A stretch of 64,000 nucleotides of DNA from NCBI GenBank assembly GCA_002345545.1, contig DDVW01000007.1:62482-126481 (forward strand), read 5' to 3'. The notes under the pieces were generated by a model. The model was not told the origin of the DNA and did no database searches. It saw only the letters and a program-made list of their open reading frames with translations. Shown piece by piece: positions 18,105 to 30,178 of the stretch; position 1 is the stretch's first letter; every line of letters starts with the position of its first letter. A program made the translations under genes and the position numbers. The stretch is from Stenotrophomonas sp. UBA2302 (GTDB lineage: Bacteria > Pseudomonadota > Gammaproteobacteria > Xanthomonadales > Xanthomonadaceae).

Positions 18105-19114
18105 TCAACAACTCCAGAAACACGGCCCCGGGAAGCGGCATCCAGCGCATAGGCGGTGGCGCCGAGCAGGCCGGGGCAGGGATGGATGATGGCCAGGGAA
18201 GGAATCCGGGCCAGGGTATCGGCGAAGCGGCCCTTGCTTTCGAAGCCGCGACGGAAGCCGGTATGCTGGTCCGGTCCGAGCAGGCGCGGAACCAGTCCAC
18301 CGGTCAGGAATACGCCATCCCAGCTGCCCTGTACCAGCACCGCATCACCGGCAACGGCACCAAAAATCTCGATGAACAGATCGATGGCGCGTGTGGCGAG
18401 CGGGTCACCGCTGGCGGCGCGGGTGCCGACATCGGCCGGCTGCAGCACGCCGGGATCGCTGCCGGCGATCTGGCACAACGCCCGGTGGATATTGACCAGA
18501 CCCGGTCCGCAGATCAGCCGTTCATTGGAGACGCGGCCAAACTGCGCCGACAGAATCTCGAGGATACGCACCTGCTCGGGTGTGACCGGAGCAAAGCTGG
18601 CGTGGCCACCCTCGGTGGCGAGCGGATAGCAGCGGCCATCGCGGATCACCAGCGCGCCCATGCCCAGGCCGGTGCCAGGGCCGAGCACGCAGTAGTTGCG
18701 CGCGGTATCCGCTGCAGCGGGCTGCCAGCCGGCCGGGCCGACGCGGGTCACGTCAGCCGGCTGCAACAGCGAGATCGCCATGGCCTGGGCAACGAAATCA
18801 TTGATCAGGTGCAGCGTGGCGAAATCCAGCACGGCGGCGATGCGGGAACGCGAGATCACCCACGGGTGGTTGGTGATGCGGGCCTCGTCGCCCTCCACGC
18901 GCCCGGCCACGGCGAACACGCCACTGCTCGCCTCGGCCTTGCTCTCGTGCAGATAGTGCGCGGCCGCTTCGGCCAGTGACGGGAAGCGGGTGACCGGATA
19001 CTCGCGGATGCTGGCCTGGTCCAGCGGCGAGGCGGCGTGGAGGTCAGCCAGCGCGAAACGGGCATTGGTGCCGCCGATGTCGGCGACCAGTACCCGTCCG
19101 GCGCCGCCGCTCAC
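18101..19114 (-). CDS. glk: Glucokinase (first copy)
   Basis: A 337-residue ATP-dependent glucokinase of the bacterial Glk family (PF02685), phosphorylating glucose for Zwf. It begins with phosphate-1 loop ADIGGTNARFAL and has the LINDFVAQA, GPGTGLGMGAL and CGPGLVNI blocks. The GTG start at 19114 overlaps the zwf stop; the upstream in-frame reading lies inside zwf and is rejected. A second, divergent glucokinase is at 49359-50426. Confidence 0.93.
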   Translation of the reverse strand: MSGGAGRVLVADIGGTNARFALADLHAASPLDQASIREYPVTRFPSLAEAAAHYLHESKAEASSGVFAVAGRVEGDEARITNHPWVISRSRIAAVLDFATLHLINDFVAQAMAISLLQPADVTRVGPAGWQPAAADTARNYCVLGPGTGLGMGALVIRDGRCYPLATEGGHASFAPVTPEQVRILEILSAQFGRVSNERLICGPGLVNIHRALCQIAGSDPGVLQPADVGTRAASGDPLATRAIDLFIEIFGAVAGDAVLVQGSWDGVFLTGGLVPRLLGPDQHTGFRRGFESKGRFADTLARIPSLAIIHPCPGLLGATAYALDAASRGRVSGVVE

Positions 19115-20544
19115 TTCGCGTTTCCAGCGGCCGAGACGATATGTTCGGGCAGGAAGTCCGGAGCCTGCAGCGGCCCCCAGCTGCCCGCCGTGTAGGGTTC
19201 CATCGGCAGGTTGGCGTCTTTCCAGGCATTGCTGACGCTGTCGATCCATGCCCATGCGGCACGCACCTCGTCATCCCGCACGAACAGCGCGTGGTTGCCG
19301 TTGAGGGCGTCCAGGAACAGGCGCTCGTAGGCGATGCGGCGATGCAGGCCAGTCGGCACAGACAGCTCCAGCTCCAGCGGTTGCAGCTCCAGCGCTCCCC
19401 ATTCCGGGCCGGCCAGCGAGCTCATCAGGCCGAGCTGGATGTTTTCCTGCGGCTGCAGCTGGAACGTCAGGCGGTTGGGCTGGGCGTTGTGGCGGTCCGG
19501 GCGCTCGAACACCCAGTGCGTGACCGGCTTGAGGTTGACCTCGATACGGGTGGTGCGTTCGGGCAGGCGCTTGCCGGTGACCAGATGGAACGGCACGCCT
19601 TCCCAGCGCCAGTTGTCGATATGGGCGGTGACGCCGACAAAGGTTTCCGCCTCACTGCCTTCCGGCGGCTGGTAGGCCTGCACCGGCTGGTCGTTGATGG
19701 TGCCGGCGGTGTAGCGGCCGCGCACGCTGTCGGTGCTGGCGTGCTTTGCATCCAGCGGACGCAGGGCGCGCAACACCTTGACCTTCTCGTCGCGGATCCG
19801 GTCGGCCTCCAGCGAGGCCGGCGGCTCCATCGCCACCAGGCACAGCAGCTGCAGGATGTGGCTCTGCACCATGTCGCGCATCGCGCCGGCACGCGAGTAA
19901 TACGAGTCGCGGCCATCCACACCATCGCTCTCGGCGACGAGGATGTGCACAGACTCGATGTAATTGCGGTTCCAGACCGCTTCCAGCAGCGTGTTGCCGA
20001 AACGCAGCGCCATCAGGTTCTGCACCGCGGCCTTGCCGAGGTAATGGTCGATGCGGAACACCCGGTCCTCGTCGATCAGCTTGGCGATCGACTGCAGGAT
20101 CTCCTCGGCACTGGCCGAATCCGAACCGATCGGCTTTTCCAGCATCAGCCGGTGCGGTGTGGCCAGCGCGCCGCCGAGGGCGAGGCCTTCGCAGGTGGAG
20201 ATGTACAGGCCCGGTGGGATCGCGAGATTGCTCAGGCACCTGCGGTGCACCAGGTCCTTGACCGCATCGGCCACGGATTCCGGATTGCGCAGGTCCACCG
20301 AGCGGTAGTCGATGCGCGAGAGCAGGTTGTTGATGTCGTCCTGGCTGGCCTGCGGCATGGCCTGCTCGAGGCGTGGGCGCAGAATGCCGTGGAATTTCTC
20401 GGTGTCGTGCGGGGACAGGGCCAGCGCACGTACCCGGAAGTCTTCCGGCAGCAGGCCGTCTCCAAGCAGACGCAACAGGGAGGGGAACAGATAACGCTGG
20501 GCCAGATCGCCTGTGGCACCGAACAGGAAGAGAGTGTCGTGCAT
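19111..20544 (-). CDS. zwf: Glucose-6-phosphate 1-dehydrogenase
   Basis: A 477-residue enzyme from the start at 20544, oxidising glucose-6-phosphate to the lactone with NADP or NAD. The N-terminal dinucleotide loop is FGATGDLAQRYLFP, and the active-site signature RIDHYLGK lies near residue 165. ATG at 20571 and TTG at 20580 are also in frame but have weak ribosome sites; the shorter form matches the usual xanthomonad N-terminus. It heads the Entner-Doudoroff operon and is divergent from the ABC ATPase gene. Confidence 0.93.
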   Translation of the reverse strand: MHDTLFLFGATGDLAQRYLFPSLLRLLGDGLLPEDFRVRALALSPHDTEKFHGILRPRLEQAMPQASQDDINNLLSRIDYRSVDLRNPESVADAVKDLVHRRCLSNLAIPPGLYISTCEGLALGGALATPHRLMLEKPIGSDSASAEEILQSIAKLIDEDRVFRIDHYLGKAAVQNLMALRFGNTLLEAVWNRNYIESVHILVAESDGVDGRDSYYSRAGAMRDMVQSHILQLLCLVAMEPPASLEADRIRDEKVKVLRALRPLDAKHASTDSVRGRYTAGTINDQPVQAYQPPEGSEAETFVGVTAHIDNWRWEGVPFHLVTGKRLPERTTRIEVNLKPVTHWVFERPDRHNAQPNRLTFQLQPQENIQLGLMSSLAGPEWGALELQPLELELSVPTGLHRRIAYERLFLDALNGNHALFVRDDEVRAAWAWIDSVSNAWKDANLPMEPYTAGSWGPLQAPDFLPEHIVSAAGNAK

Positions 20545-20855
20545 GGCTCGAGTTTCGTGTGCGGATGACATCGTTGTCAATTCTTATTCGGGAAGGGTGT
20601 CGCATGCGGTCGGGTATGAATGCGCAGACCGTCGCAAGGAGGTGCATGGGGTCATCCATCACGCCTGCGGCAAGGGCCTGGAACGCGGGGCGATGGTCTG
20701 CTTACGCGTGCATACCTATCGATGTTGCCATATGAATATGCTTGAGGGACGTAAGGTTTCCTATGTATACGATTGCAGCCCGGCGCAGCCTGCCGGGCCG
20801 GATGGCATGGACGTAGGCGAATGGACGCAGTGGTGTGGAAATCTACGAGGTGAGC
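20545..20855. promoter_or_regulatory. Divergent control region zwf / ABC ATPase
   Basis: About 310 bases without a gene. Near zwf there is a short dyad TGACA-TCGT-TGTCA at about 20568-20581, overlapping an alternative zwf start. AT-richer DNA at 20715-20775 is the likely promoter zone, but no convincing -35/-10 pair stands out. A HexR-type operator consensus is not evident. Confidence 0.4.
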
Positions 20856-21956
20856 ATGGCCAAGGTCCGGTTTGATGGGGTGCGCAAGGTCTACGACAAC
20901 GGCCAGGCGGCCGTGCATGGCGCCAGTTTCGAGATCGCCGATGGCGAGCTGATGGTGCTGGTGGGCCCCTCGGGCTGTGGCAAATCGACGTTGCTGCGGA
21001 TGGTGGCGGGACTGGAGGAGATCAGTGCCGGGACGCTCAGCATCGGCAATCGCGTGGTCAACGACGTGGCGCCGAAGGACCGGGACATCGCCATGGTGTT
21101 CCAGAATTACGCGCTGTATCCGCACATGAGCGTGGCCGGGAACCTGGCGTTCGGACTGAAACTGCGCGGCTGTCCCAAAACGGAGGTGCAGCGTCGCGTG
21201 CATGCCGCCGCCGAAGTGCTGGGGCTGATGCCGGTGCTCGACAAGCTGCCCAAGGCGCTGTCCGGCGGTCAGCGGCAGCGGGTAGCGCTGGGCCGGGCGC
21301 TGGTACGTGAGCCGGCGGTGTTCCTGCTGGATGAGCCGCTGTCCAATCTGGATGCCAAGCTGCGCCACTCGGTGCGTACCGAAATCGCCCAACTGCACCG
21401 CAAGCTGGGGACCACGATGATCTACGTCACCCACGACCAGGTCGAGGCGATGACGCTGGGCCAGCGCATCGTGGTGCTCAAGGAAGGTGTGGTGCAGCAG
21501 ATCGACACGCCGATGGCGCTGTACGAGCGCCCGGCCAACCTGTTCGTGGCGGGGTTTCTCGGCAGTCCGGCAATGAACCTGCTGCGCGGTGTGATCGCTC
21601 ACGATGAACAGGGAAAGGCGGCGCTTCGATTGGCCGATGGTTCAGTTGTCCCGCTGGGAGCGGCGACACTGCCGGCGGGATGGTCGGGGCGCGAACTGGT
21701 GGTAGGGGTTCGGCCCGAGCACCTGCAGCCGGCCAGCACCCCCACGTCTTTCCCTGCCCTGATCGAGGGGCTGGAGCCGGTCGGCAACGAGATCTTCGTC
21801 AACCTGCGCCATGGCGCGCAGGCACTGGTGATGCGCGTGCCGCCGCAGCCATTGCCGGAAGTGGGGCAGCAGATCGCGGTGGCCCTGCAGTCAGCGGCCC
21901 TGCATTTCTTCGACGCATCCAGTGGCGAACGGATCGAGTGCGCGATGGCGGACTGA
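20856..21956 (+). CDS. Sugar ABC transporter ATPase (UgpC/MalK/MsmK type), orphan
   Basis: A 366-residue ATP-binding subunit. Walker A GPSGCGKST is at 37-45, the signature LSGGQ at 135-139, Walker B FLLDE at 157-161 and the switch His in YVTHDQ. A TOBE/OB-type C-terminal domain (residues about 240-366) is typical of MalK-class ATPases that energise carbohydrate uptake. No permease or binding protein adjoins it, so it probably serves transporters encoded elsewhere, as MsmK-type shared ATPases do. A GAGG site precedes the ATG at 20856. Its position divergent from zwf ties it to hexose use. Confidence 0.9.
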   Translation: MAKVRFDGVRKVYDNGQAAVHGASFEIADGELMVLVGPSGCGKSTLLRMVAGLEEISAGTLSIGNRVVNDVAPKDRDIAMVFQNYALYPHMSVAGNLAFGLKLRGCPKTEVQRRVHAAAEVLGLMPVLDKLPKALSGGQRQRVALGRALVREPAVFLLDEPLSNLDAKLRHSVRTEIAQLHRKLGTTMIYVTHDQVEAMTLGQRIVVLKEGVVQQIDTPMALYERPANLFVAGFLGSPAMNLLRGVIAHDEQGKAALRLADGSVVPLGAATLPAGWSGRELVVGVRPEHLQPASTPTSFPALIEGLEPVGNEIFVNLRHGAQALVMRVPPQPLPEVGQQIAVALQSAALHFFDASSGERIECAMAD

Positions 21957-22296
21957 TCCGGGTGGGTGCCGACCGGGAGTCGCTCGGCATTCGACACTCA
22001 ATGCCTGGCGTAGAAACGTCACCGATGCCCAAGGTTGTTGCCAGCAGGGCCGGTACGTTCAAGTCCGCAATCACTCGACCCTCGTTCGTCGCCAGTCCCC
22101 AGACCTTCCTGCCTTCGCGTCTTCGGCGGCAAAGAGCCTTGCCAGTAGTGTCACGCCTGGGCCACACCCGGCGCCGGTGCCCGATTCCAGTTGTCCGGAA
22201 TCGCATGAACGGATTTCCCCGCGGAAGGACGCGCAAGCCTGGTCGGCGCCTTAGACTGTGCAGGCCGCAGGATGCGGGAACCAAGAGGGGAAGGAC
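21957..22296. other. Intergenic region without an evident gene
   Basis: 340 bases. There is a weak 6-bp hairpin (TGCCGA / TCGGCA, 21967-21989) just after the ATPase stop, which may act as a terminator. A 7-bp dyad CGATTCC / GGAATCG lies at 22182-22203. I see no coding potential that stands out from background. Confidence 0.3.
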
Positions 22297-22797
22297 ATGC
22301 GGGTGATCGGATTGTTGCTGGTATTGGCCGCGGTGGCGGGCTTCTATTGGCTGGGAGGCAACCGGCTGGACGAGGCGCAGGTACGCGATTTCTACCAGCG
22401 CGCCGAACAGGCGATGCTGGCACTGGACGACGAAACTCTGTGCCGGATGCTGGCCGAAGACTTTGAGCAGACCACGGTAACCCGGGTTGAATCCAACGAG
22501 ATGCGGGCCACCATGGACAAGGCCGGGTATTGCCGTAGCACGGCCGAAACGACACAGCAGTTGCGGCAATTGCGCGATGCCATGCGTGGCAATTCGCCGA
22601 TGCGTTACTCGCAGACCGTGGTAAGCGTGACCCTGGCACCGGACCGGCGCTCGGCCGATGTCGAGATGCGGGCCACACTGGAAATGCCGGGGATGCGCTC
22701 AAGCAGCCGCAGTCGCGATACCGTCGTGCGCGAACGCTGGCGGATGTATGCGCTGCGCAGCAATTCGGTTGTCTGGGTGGGGCCGGCCTACCGCTGA
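22297..22797 (+). CDS. Small membrane-anchored or secreted protein of unknown function
   Basis: A 166-residue protein with an N-terminal hydrophobic helix (residues 3-18) followed by a charged domain. The body has the shape of an NTF2-like or SnoaL-like fold: a helix with DFYQRAEQAMLALDDETLCRMLAEDFE, then alternating strands ending RERWRMYALRSNSVVWVGPAYR. This is a resemblance, not a family match. AGGGGAAGG precedes the ATG at 22297. It lies 56 bases before dapB on the same strand. Confidence 0.7.
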   Translation: MRVIGLLLVLAAVAGFYWLGGNRLDEAQVRDFYQRAEQAMLALDDETLCRMLAEDFEQTTVTRVESNEMRATMDKAGYCRSTAETTQQLRQLRDAMRGNSPMRYSQTVVSVTLAPDRRSADVEMRATLEMPGMRSSSRSRDTVVRERWRMYALRSNSVVWVGPAYR

Positions 22798-22853
22798 ACG
22801 CCTGCCGGTCTTCGACCCTTGTGTATTGGTCGAGGGGCCCGTACTTTGCGGCA

Positions 22854-23582
22854 ATGGAAAAGTCACCTGTTCGTTTGCTGATTCACGGCGCTTCCGGGCG
22901 TATGGGCCAAACGCTGTTGCGGCTGGCCGCGGAAGATCCTGCATTGGAAATCGTGGCGGCGGTGGTACGCAAACCGCCGGCACAGCGGGTGGTGGAGGGC
23001 ATTCCCTATTTCGCTGCCAGTGAGCTGGCCGGAGTGCCGGCCTTCGATGTCGCCATCGACTTCAGCCTGCCGGAGGGTTTTGATCCGGTACTGGCGCTGT
23101 GCGTGGAGCGGGGCGCGGGTTTTGTCTCCGGCACCACCGGCATCAGCGAGGCGCAACAGGCGGCGTTGGTTTCTGCCAGTACCCGTATCCCGCTGGTGTG
23201 GGCGACCAACTTCAGTCTGGGGGTCGCAGTACTGGCCGAGCTGGTGGAGCGTGCCGCCGCGGCGCTGCCGGGCTGGGATTGCGATATCGTCGAATCCCAC
23301 CACGTGCACAAGAAGGATGCGCCCTCGGGCACCGCGCTGACCCTGGGCGAGGCCGCGCAGCAGGGTGGTGCCGCCCCGCGTTATGCCAGCCTGCGCGCGG
23401 GTGACATCATCGGCGAGCACTTCGTCCAGTTCGCCGGACAGGGTGAGCGGATCGAGCTCGTGCACCGCGCCACCAACCGCGACATCTTCGCACGCGGTGC
23501 TCTGCATGTTGCCGGGCAGCTGCGGCAACGGCCGCCGGGTGGCTACCGGGTGCGCGACCTGGTAGGGCCGGCCATCACCTGA
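22854..23582 (+). CDS. dapB: 4-hydroxy-tetrahydrodipicolinate reductase
   Basis: A 242-residue enzyme reducing the dihydrodipicolinate precursor with NAD(P)H in lysine and meso-diaminopimelate synthesis. The N-terminal dinucleotide loop is IHGASGRMGQ; the catalytic HHVHKKDAPSGTA block lies at about 148-160 and the GTTG loop in the middle. The ATG at 22854 gives the standard N-terminus; an ATG at 22821 is upstream and unsupported. It probably precedes the car operon as a separate transcription unit, with 215 bases between. Confidence 0.95.
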   Translation: MEKSPVRLLIHGASGRMGQTLLRLAAEDPALEIVAAVVRKPPAQRVVEGIPYFAASELAGVPAFDVAIDFSLPEGFDPVLALCVERGAGFVSGTTGISEAQQAALVSASTRIPLVWATNFSLGVAVLAELVERAAAALPGWDCDIVESHHVHKKDAPSGTALTLGEAAQQGGAAPRYASLRAGDIIGEHFVQFAGQGERIELVHRATNRDIFARGALHVAGQLRQRPPGGYRVRDLVGPAIT

Positions 23583-23797
23583 ACAGGGCGTCGGGCCGGG
23601 TTTTGGTTGCGACTGAAACCTGGCAAAACCCGTCAGGTGCTGGCGCTTGAGGCCGGGTTGCCTTTACAATTCCCGCTCGCCGAAACACGTCAGCCGGACC
23701 GGTTCCAGACCGCCGTCCGCGCTTTTTTGCAACCGGTTTTCACCGTGGGCGCAGGCGTGGCTTTCGGAGTCCCCCCGGTAGCCAAAGTGAGATTTCC

Positions 23798-24925
23798 GTG
23801 ACCCAAGCCGCAATCCTCGTGCTCGAAGACGGCACCGTATTCGAGGGCGAATCCGTAGGCGCGCCCGGCCTGTCCGTGGGTGAGGTGGTATTCAACACCG
23901 CCATGACCGGCTATCAGGAGATGCTGACCGATCCTTCCTACGCCAGGCAGATGATCACCCTGACGTATCCGCATATCGGCAATACCGGCGCCAATGACCA
24001 GGACAACGAGGCATCCCAAGTGTGGGCTGCCGGCCTGATCGTGCGCGACGTGCCGCGTCGTCCCAGCAGCTGGCGCAGCCAGGTGTCGCTGCAGGACTGG
24101 CTGCAGCAGCGCGGCGTGGTGGCCATTTCCGGCATCGATACCCGCAAGCTGACCCGCATCCTGCGTGAGCGCGGCGCCCAGAGCGGTGCGCTGATGGCGG
24201 GCGAGATCGACGTGGAAAAGGCGCTGGAAGCGGCCCGCAAGTTCCCCGGTTTGAAGGGTATGGACCTGGCCAAGGTGGTGTCCACCGTCAAGCCGTATGA
24301 CTGGAATGAAGGCCAGCTGGATCTGGACCGCAATGAATTCCAGCAGGCCGAGCCGAAATTCAAGGTGGTGGCCTACGACTTCGGCGTGAAGACCAACATC
24401 CTGCGCATGCTGGCTGGGCGTGGCTGCGCACTCACCGTGGTGCCGGCGCAGACGCCTGCGGCCGAGGTGCTGGCGATGAAGCCCGATGGCGTGTTCCTGT
24501 CCAACGGCCCCGGTGATCCGGAGCCGTGCGATTACGCGATCGCTGCCATCAAGGAATTCGTGGCGCACAAGGTTCCGACCTTCGGCATATGCCTGGGTCA
24601 CCAGCTGCTGGGCCTGGCTTCGGGCGCACGGGCGATGAAGATGGCGCACGGCCACCACGGCGCCAACCATCCGGTGCAGGACATCGACAGCGGCCGCGTG
24701 ATGATCACCTCGCAGAACCATGGTTTCGCGCTCGACGAAAGCAGCCTGCCGGCCAACGTGCGCGTCACCCACCGCTCGTTGTTCGACCAGACCATCCAGG
24801 GCATCGAGCGTACCGATGCGCCGGCGTTCTCCTTCCAGGGTCATCCGGAAGCGTCGCCCGGCCCGCAGGATGTGTCGCCGCTGTTCGACCGCTTCATCAC
24901 CCTGATGGAAGGGGCCAAGGCGTGA
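23798..24925 (+). CDS. carA: Carbamoyl-phosphate synthase small (glutaminase) subunit
   Basis: A 375-residue subunit. The C-terminal class I glutamine amidotransferase has nucleophile Cys265 in [11 protein letters not shown] and His349/Glu351 in [12 protein letters not shown]. It delivers ammonia to CarB for carbamoyl phosphate, used in arginine and pyrimidine synthesis. GTG start. The stop overlaps the GTG of the next small gene by 4 bases, so that gene is cotranslated. Confidence 0.96.
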   Translation: MTQAAILVLEDGTVFEGESVGAPGLSVGEVVFNTAMTGYQEMLTDPSYARQMITLTYPHIGNTGANDQDNEASQVWAAGLIVRDVPRRPSSWRSQVSLQDWLQQRGVVAISGIDTRKLTRILRERGAQSGALMAGEIDVEKALEAARKFPGLKGMDLAKVVSTVKPYDWNEGQLDLDRNEFQQAEPKFKVVAYDFGVKTNILRMLAGRGCALTVVPAQTPAAEVLAMKPDGVFLSNGPGDPEPCDYAIAAIKEFVAHKVPTFGICLGHQLLGLASGARAMKMAHGHHGANHPVQDIDSGRVMITSQNHGFALDESSLPANVRVTHRSLFDQTIQGIERTDAPAFSFQGHPEASPGPQDVSPLFDRFITLMEGAKA

Positions 24926-25482
24926 GCAAGGCGCGCTGGCTGATGTTGCCGGCGCTGCTGGCCACCTCGGTGACCAGCGCGGCGGCAGTGACCGCGCAGG
25001 AGATCCGCGATCTGCTGCCGCTGACCGGCTTCGAGCGCATGGGGAATGATGCCACTGAGGCATTGCTTTCCGATGTGTCGCAACTTGCGCAGCTGGCCGG
25101 TACAAAGCGCCAATGTGTTGCCGGGGTGCTCAGCCGCACCATTGATGAAATGATGGTGGAGGGGCTGGCCACTCGCCTTGGTGACGATGATCAGCAGTAT
25201 CTGCAGCGTTGGCAGACGTTCTATAGCAGCCCAGGCGGCCGCTGGCTCGTCGCCAAATCACGTCAGTCCAGCCACGGCACGGCGTTTCCCGCCGGAGTCG
25301 AGGAGCAGCCTAATGCCTTGGTACGCAGCCAGGTAAGCGAATTCATGGCCAGTGGAGCGTACCAGGTACTGGTCGATGGACTGACCGAGATGCTCGAAAT
25401 GCCCGACGACCTGCTTGCAAGCATGAGTGGGCGCGTCCATGAGCAATGTGGCATCACCATCGACAGCAACGAATTTTCCTGA
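24922..25482 (+). CDS. Exported protein of unknown function between carA and carB (DUF2059-like shape)
   Basis: A 186-residue protein with a signal peptide ([20 protein letters not shown], cut near AAA-VTA). The mature part is helical and acidic, with a conserved-looking Cys pair (QCVAGVL and EQCGITID), and recalls DUF2059-type periplasmic proteins in length and helix pattern; this is only a resemblance. The GTG start overlaps the carA TGA (GTGA). carB begins 54 bases downstream, so it is embedded in the car operon although its product is exported. Confidence 0.75.
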   Translation: MSKARWLMLPALLATSVTSAAAVTAQEIRDLLPLTGFERMGNDATEALLSDVSQLAQLAGTKRQCVAGVLSRTIDEMMVEGLATRLGDDDQQYLQRWQTFYSSPGGRWLVAKSRQSSHGTAFPAGVEEQPNALVRSQVSEFMASGAYQVLVDGLTEMLEMPDDLLASMSGRVHEQCGITIDSNEFS

Positions 25483-25536
25483 TCGACAGCGTGCGATCAC
25501 TTCCCCCAGACACGCTGTACTGACTTAGAGAAGAAA

Positions 25537-28775
<3,239 letters not shown>

Positions 28776-28779
<4 letters not shown>

Positions 28780-29252
28780 GAGCCCCGATCACCCTGAAGG
28801 GCGCCCAGCGCCTGCGTGAGGAGCTGGAACACCTGAAGTCGGAAAAGCGCCCCAAGGTCATCGCCGCCATCGCCGAGGCACGCGAGCATGGTGACCTGAA
28901 GGAGAACGCCGAGTACCACGCCGCGCGCGAGGAGCAGGGCTTCATCGAAGGTCGCATCAAGCAGCTCGAAGGCGAGCTGTCGCATGCCGAAGTCATCGAC
29001 ATCAGCAAGCTCAACGCCGGCACCAAGGTCGTCTTTGGCGCGACCGTGGTGCTTGCCGATGTGGAGACCGACGAGGAAAAGCGCTACCAGATCGTTGGCG
29101 ATCTGGAAGCCGACATCAAGCTGTCGATGATCGCGATCTCCTCGCCGGTGGCACGGGCGATGATCGGCAAGAACGAAGGCGATTCCATCGTCATCGATGC
29201 GCCGGCCGGCCAGCGCGAGTACGAGATCGTCAGCGTCGAGTACCTCGACTGA
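28776..29252 (+). CDS. greA: Transcription elongation factor GreA
   Basis: A 158-residue factor that rescues backtracked RNA polymerase by stimulating transcript cleavage. The N-terminal coiled coil (residues 1-75) contains the tip region with acidic residues [15 protein letters not shown]; the C-terminal FKBP-like domain ends [14 protein letters not shown]...[10 protein letters not shown]. It overlaps the carB stop by 4 bases and is 2 bases from rpfE. Confidence 0.96.
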
Positions 29253-29254
29253 CG

Positions 29255-30178
29255 ATGGCCAGGGCCACGTTGCTGCTGCCGGCACGCAACCGTTTCCCGG
29301 CCGCCGCGTTGCCGGTGCAGGTGGCGGCAGCGCTGGGCCGCGCCGGACATTCGTCCGGTGCCGCCGGCGAACTGGCACAGCTGCGGCGGCATTTCACTGC
29401 CACGCCCGGTGACTGGTCGGCTGCAGCACTGACCCGCGAGGTCGATGCCGGTGACGCTGCCGGAGGTTTCTGGCTGCGCGCCGACCCGGCCAACATCGTG
29501 CCGGACATGCAGGGCGCACGCCTGATGGCGTCGGCGGAAACGCTGCGGCTGGAGCCGGAGGACGTGGCGGCGCTGTTGCCGGCGCTGCAGCCCCTGTTTG
29601 CCGGCTTCGGCTTCCAGCTGGATGCACCTGCGCCCTCGCGCTGGTATCTGCGCCTGCCCGAAGACACGCCGCTGCCCGCATTTTCCGATCCGGAAGCCGT
29701 GCTCGGTGACGACCTGTTCTCGCACCTGCCCGAAGGGGAGCATGGCCGTCGCTGGCGGGCGTTGTTGACCGAGGCGCAGGTGGTATTGCACCAGCATCCG
29801 TGGAACGAACAGCGTGTTGCCGAAGGCAAACGCGCGGTCAATTCACTGTGGTTCTGGGGCAGCGGCGGTCTGCCCGAATCCGTACGCACCCCGCATGCGC
29901 AGGTGCGCAGCCGTGATGCGCTGCTGCAGGGCCTGGCCAAAGCCGCAGGGATAAGACTGGGGGGCGAGCAGGCGGTGGATGCGCTGGTGGACCTGCGCCA
30001 GCTGCGCTCGCTGGAACAGCTCACCGGTGAGGCCATCACCCCATTGCTGGACGCGATGCGGCGCGGTGAGCTGGCTGAATTGACCCTGGATTTCGAAGAT
30101 GGCGCCTGTTTCCGCCTGACTCGCGCACAACGCTGGCATTTCTGGAAGAAGCCACGCACGACCCTGGCCGATGAGTGA
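29255..30178 (+). CDS. rpfE: RpfE-type regulatory / phosphoglycerate-mutase-like protein
   Basis: A 307-residue protein with the NSLWFWGSGGLPE motif typical of the xanthomonad RpfE family, often loosely annotated as phosphoglycerate mutase; RpfE is known from the rpf region near recJ in Xanthomonas, where its loss affects exoenzymes and polysaccharide. It has no signal peptide and no obvious catalytic metal motif. The ATG at 29255 lies 2 bases after the greA stop and its end overlaps recJ by 8 bases, so greA-rpfE-recJ are cotranslated. The biochemical role is unknown. Confidence 0.75.
   Translation: MARATLLLPARNRFPAAALPVQVAAALGRAGHSSGAAGELAQLRRHFTATPGDWSAAALTREVDAGDAAGGFWLRADPANIVPDMQGARLMASAETLRLEPEDVAALLPALQPLFAGFGFQLDAPAPSRWYLRLPEDTPLPAFSDPEAVLGDDLFSHLPEGEHGRRWRALLTEAQVVLHQHPWNEQRVAEGKRAVNSLWFWGSGGLPESVRTPHAQVRSRDALLQGLAKAAGIRLGGEQAVDALVDLRQLRSLEQLTGEAITPLLDAMRRGELAELTLDFEDGACFRLTRAQRWHFWKKPRTTLADE

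Noticed and set aside
23646-23671. TTGAGG...TACAAT as a carA promoter
   Set aside because: The spacer would be 12 bases, too short for sigma70; kept out of the features.
24526-24921. Upstream extension of the exported protein between carA and carB
   Set aside because: It lies entirely inside carA in another frame; the GTG at the carA stop restores a signal peptide.
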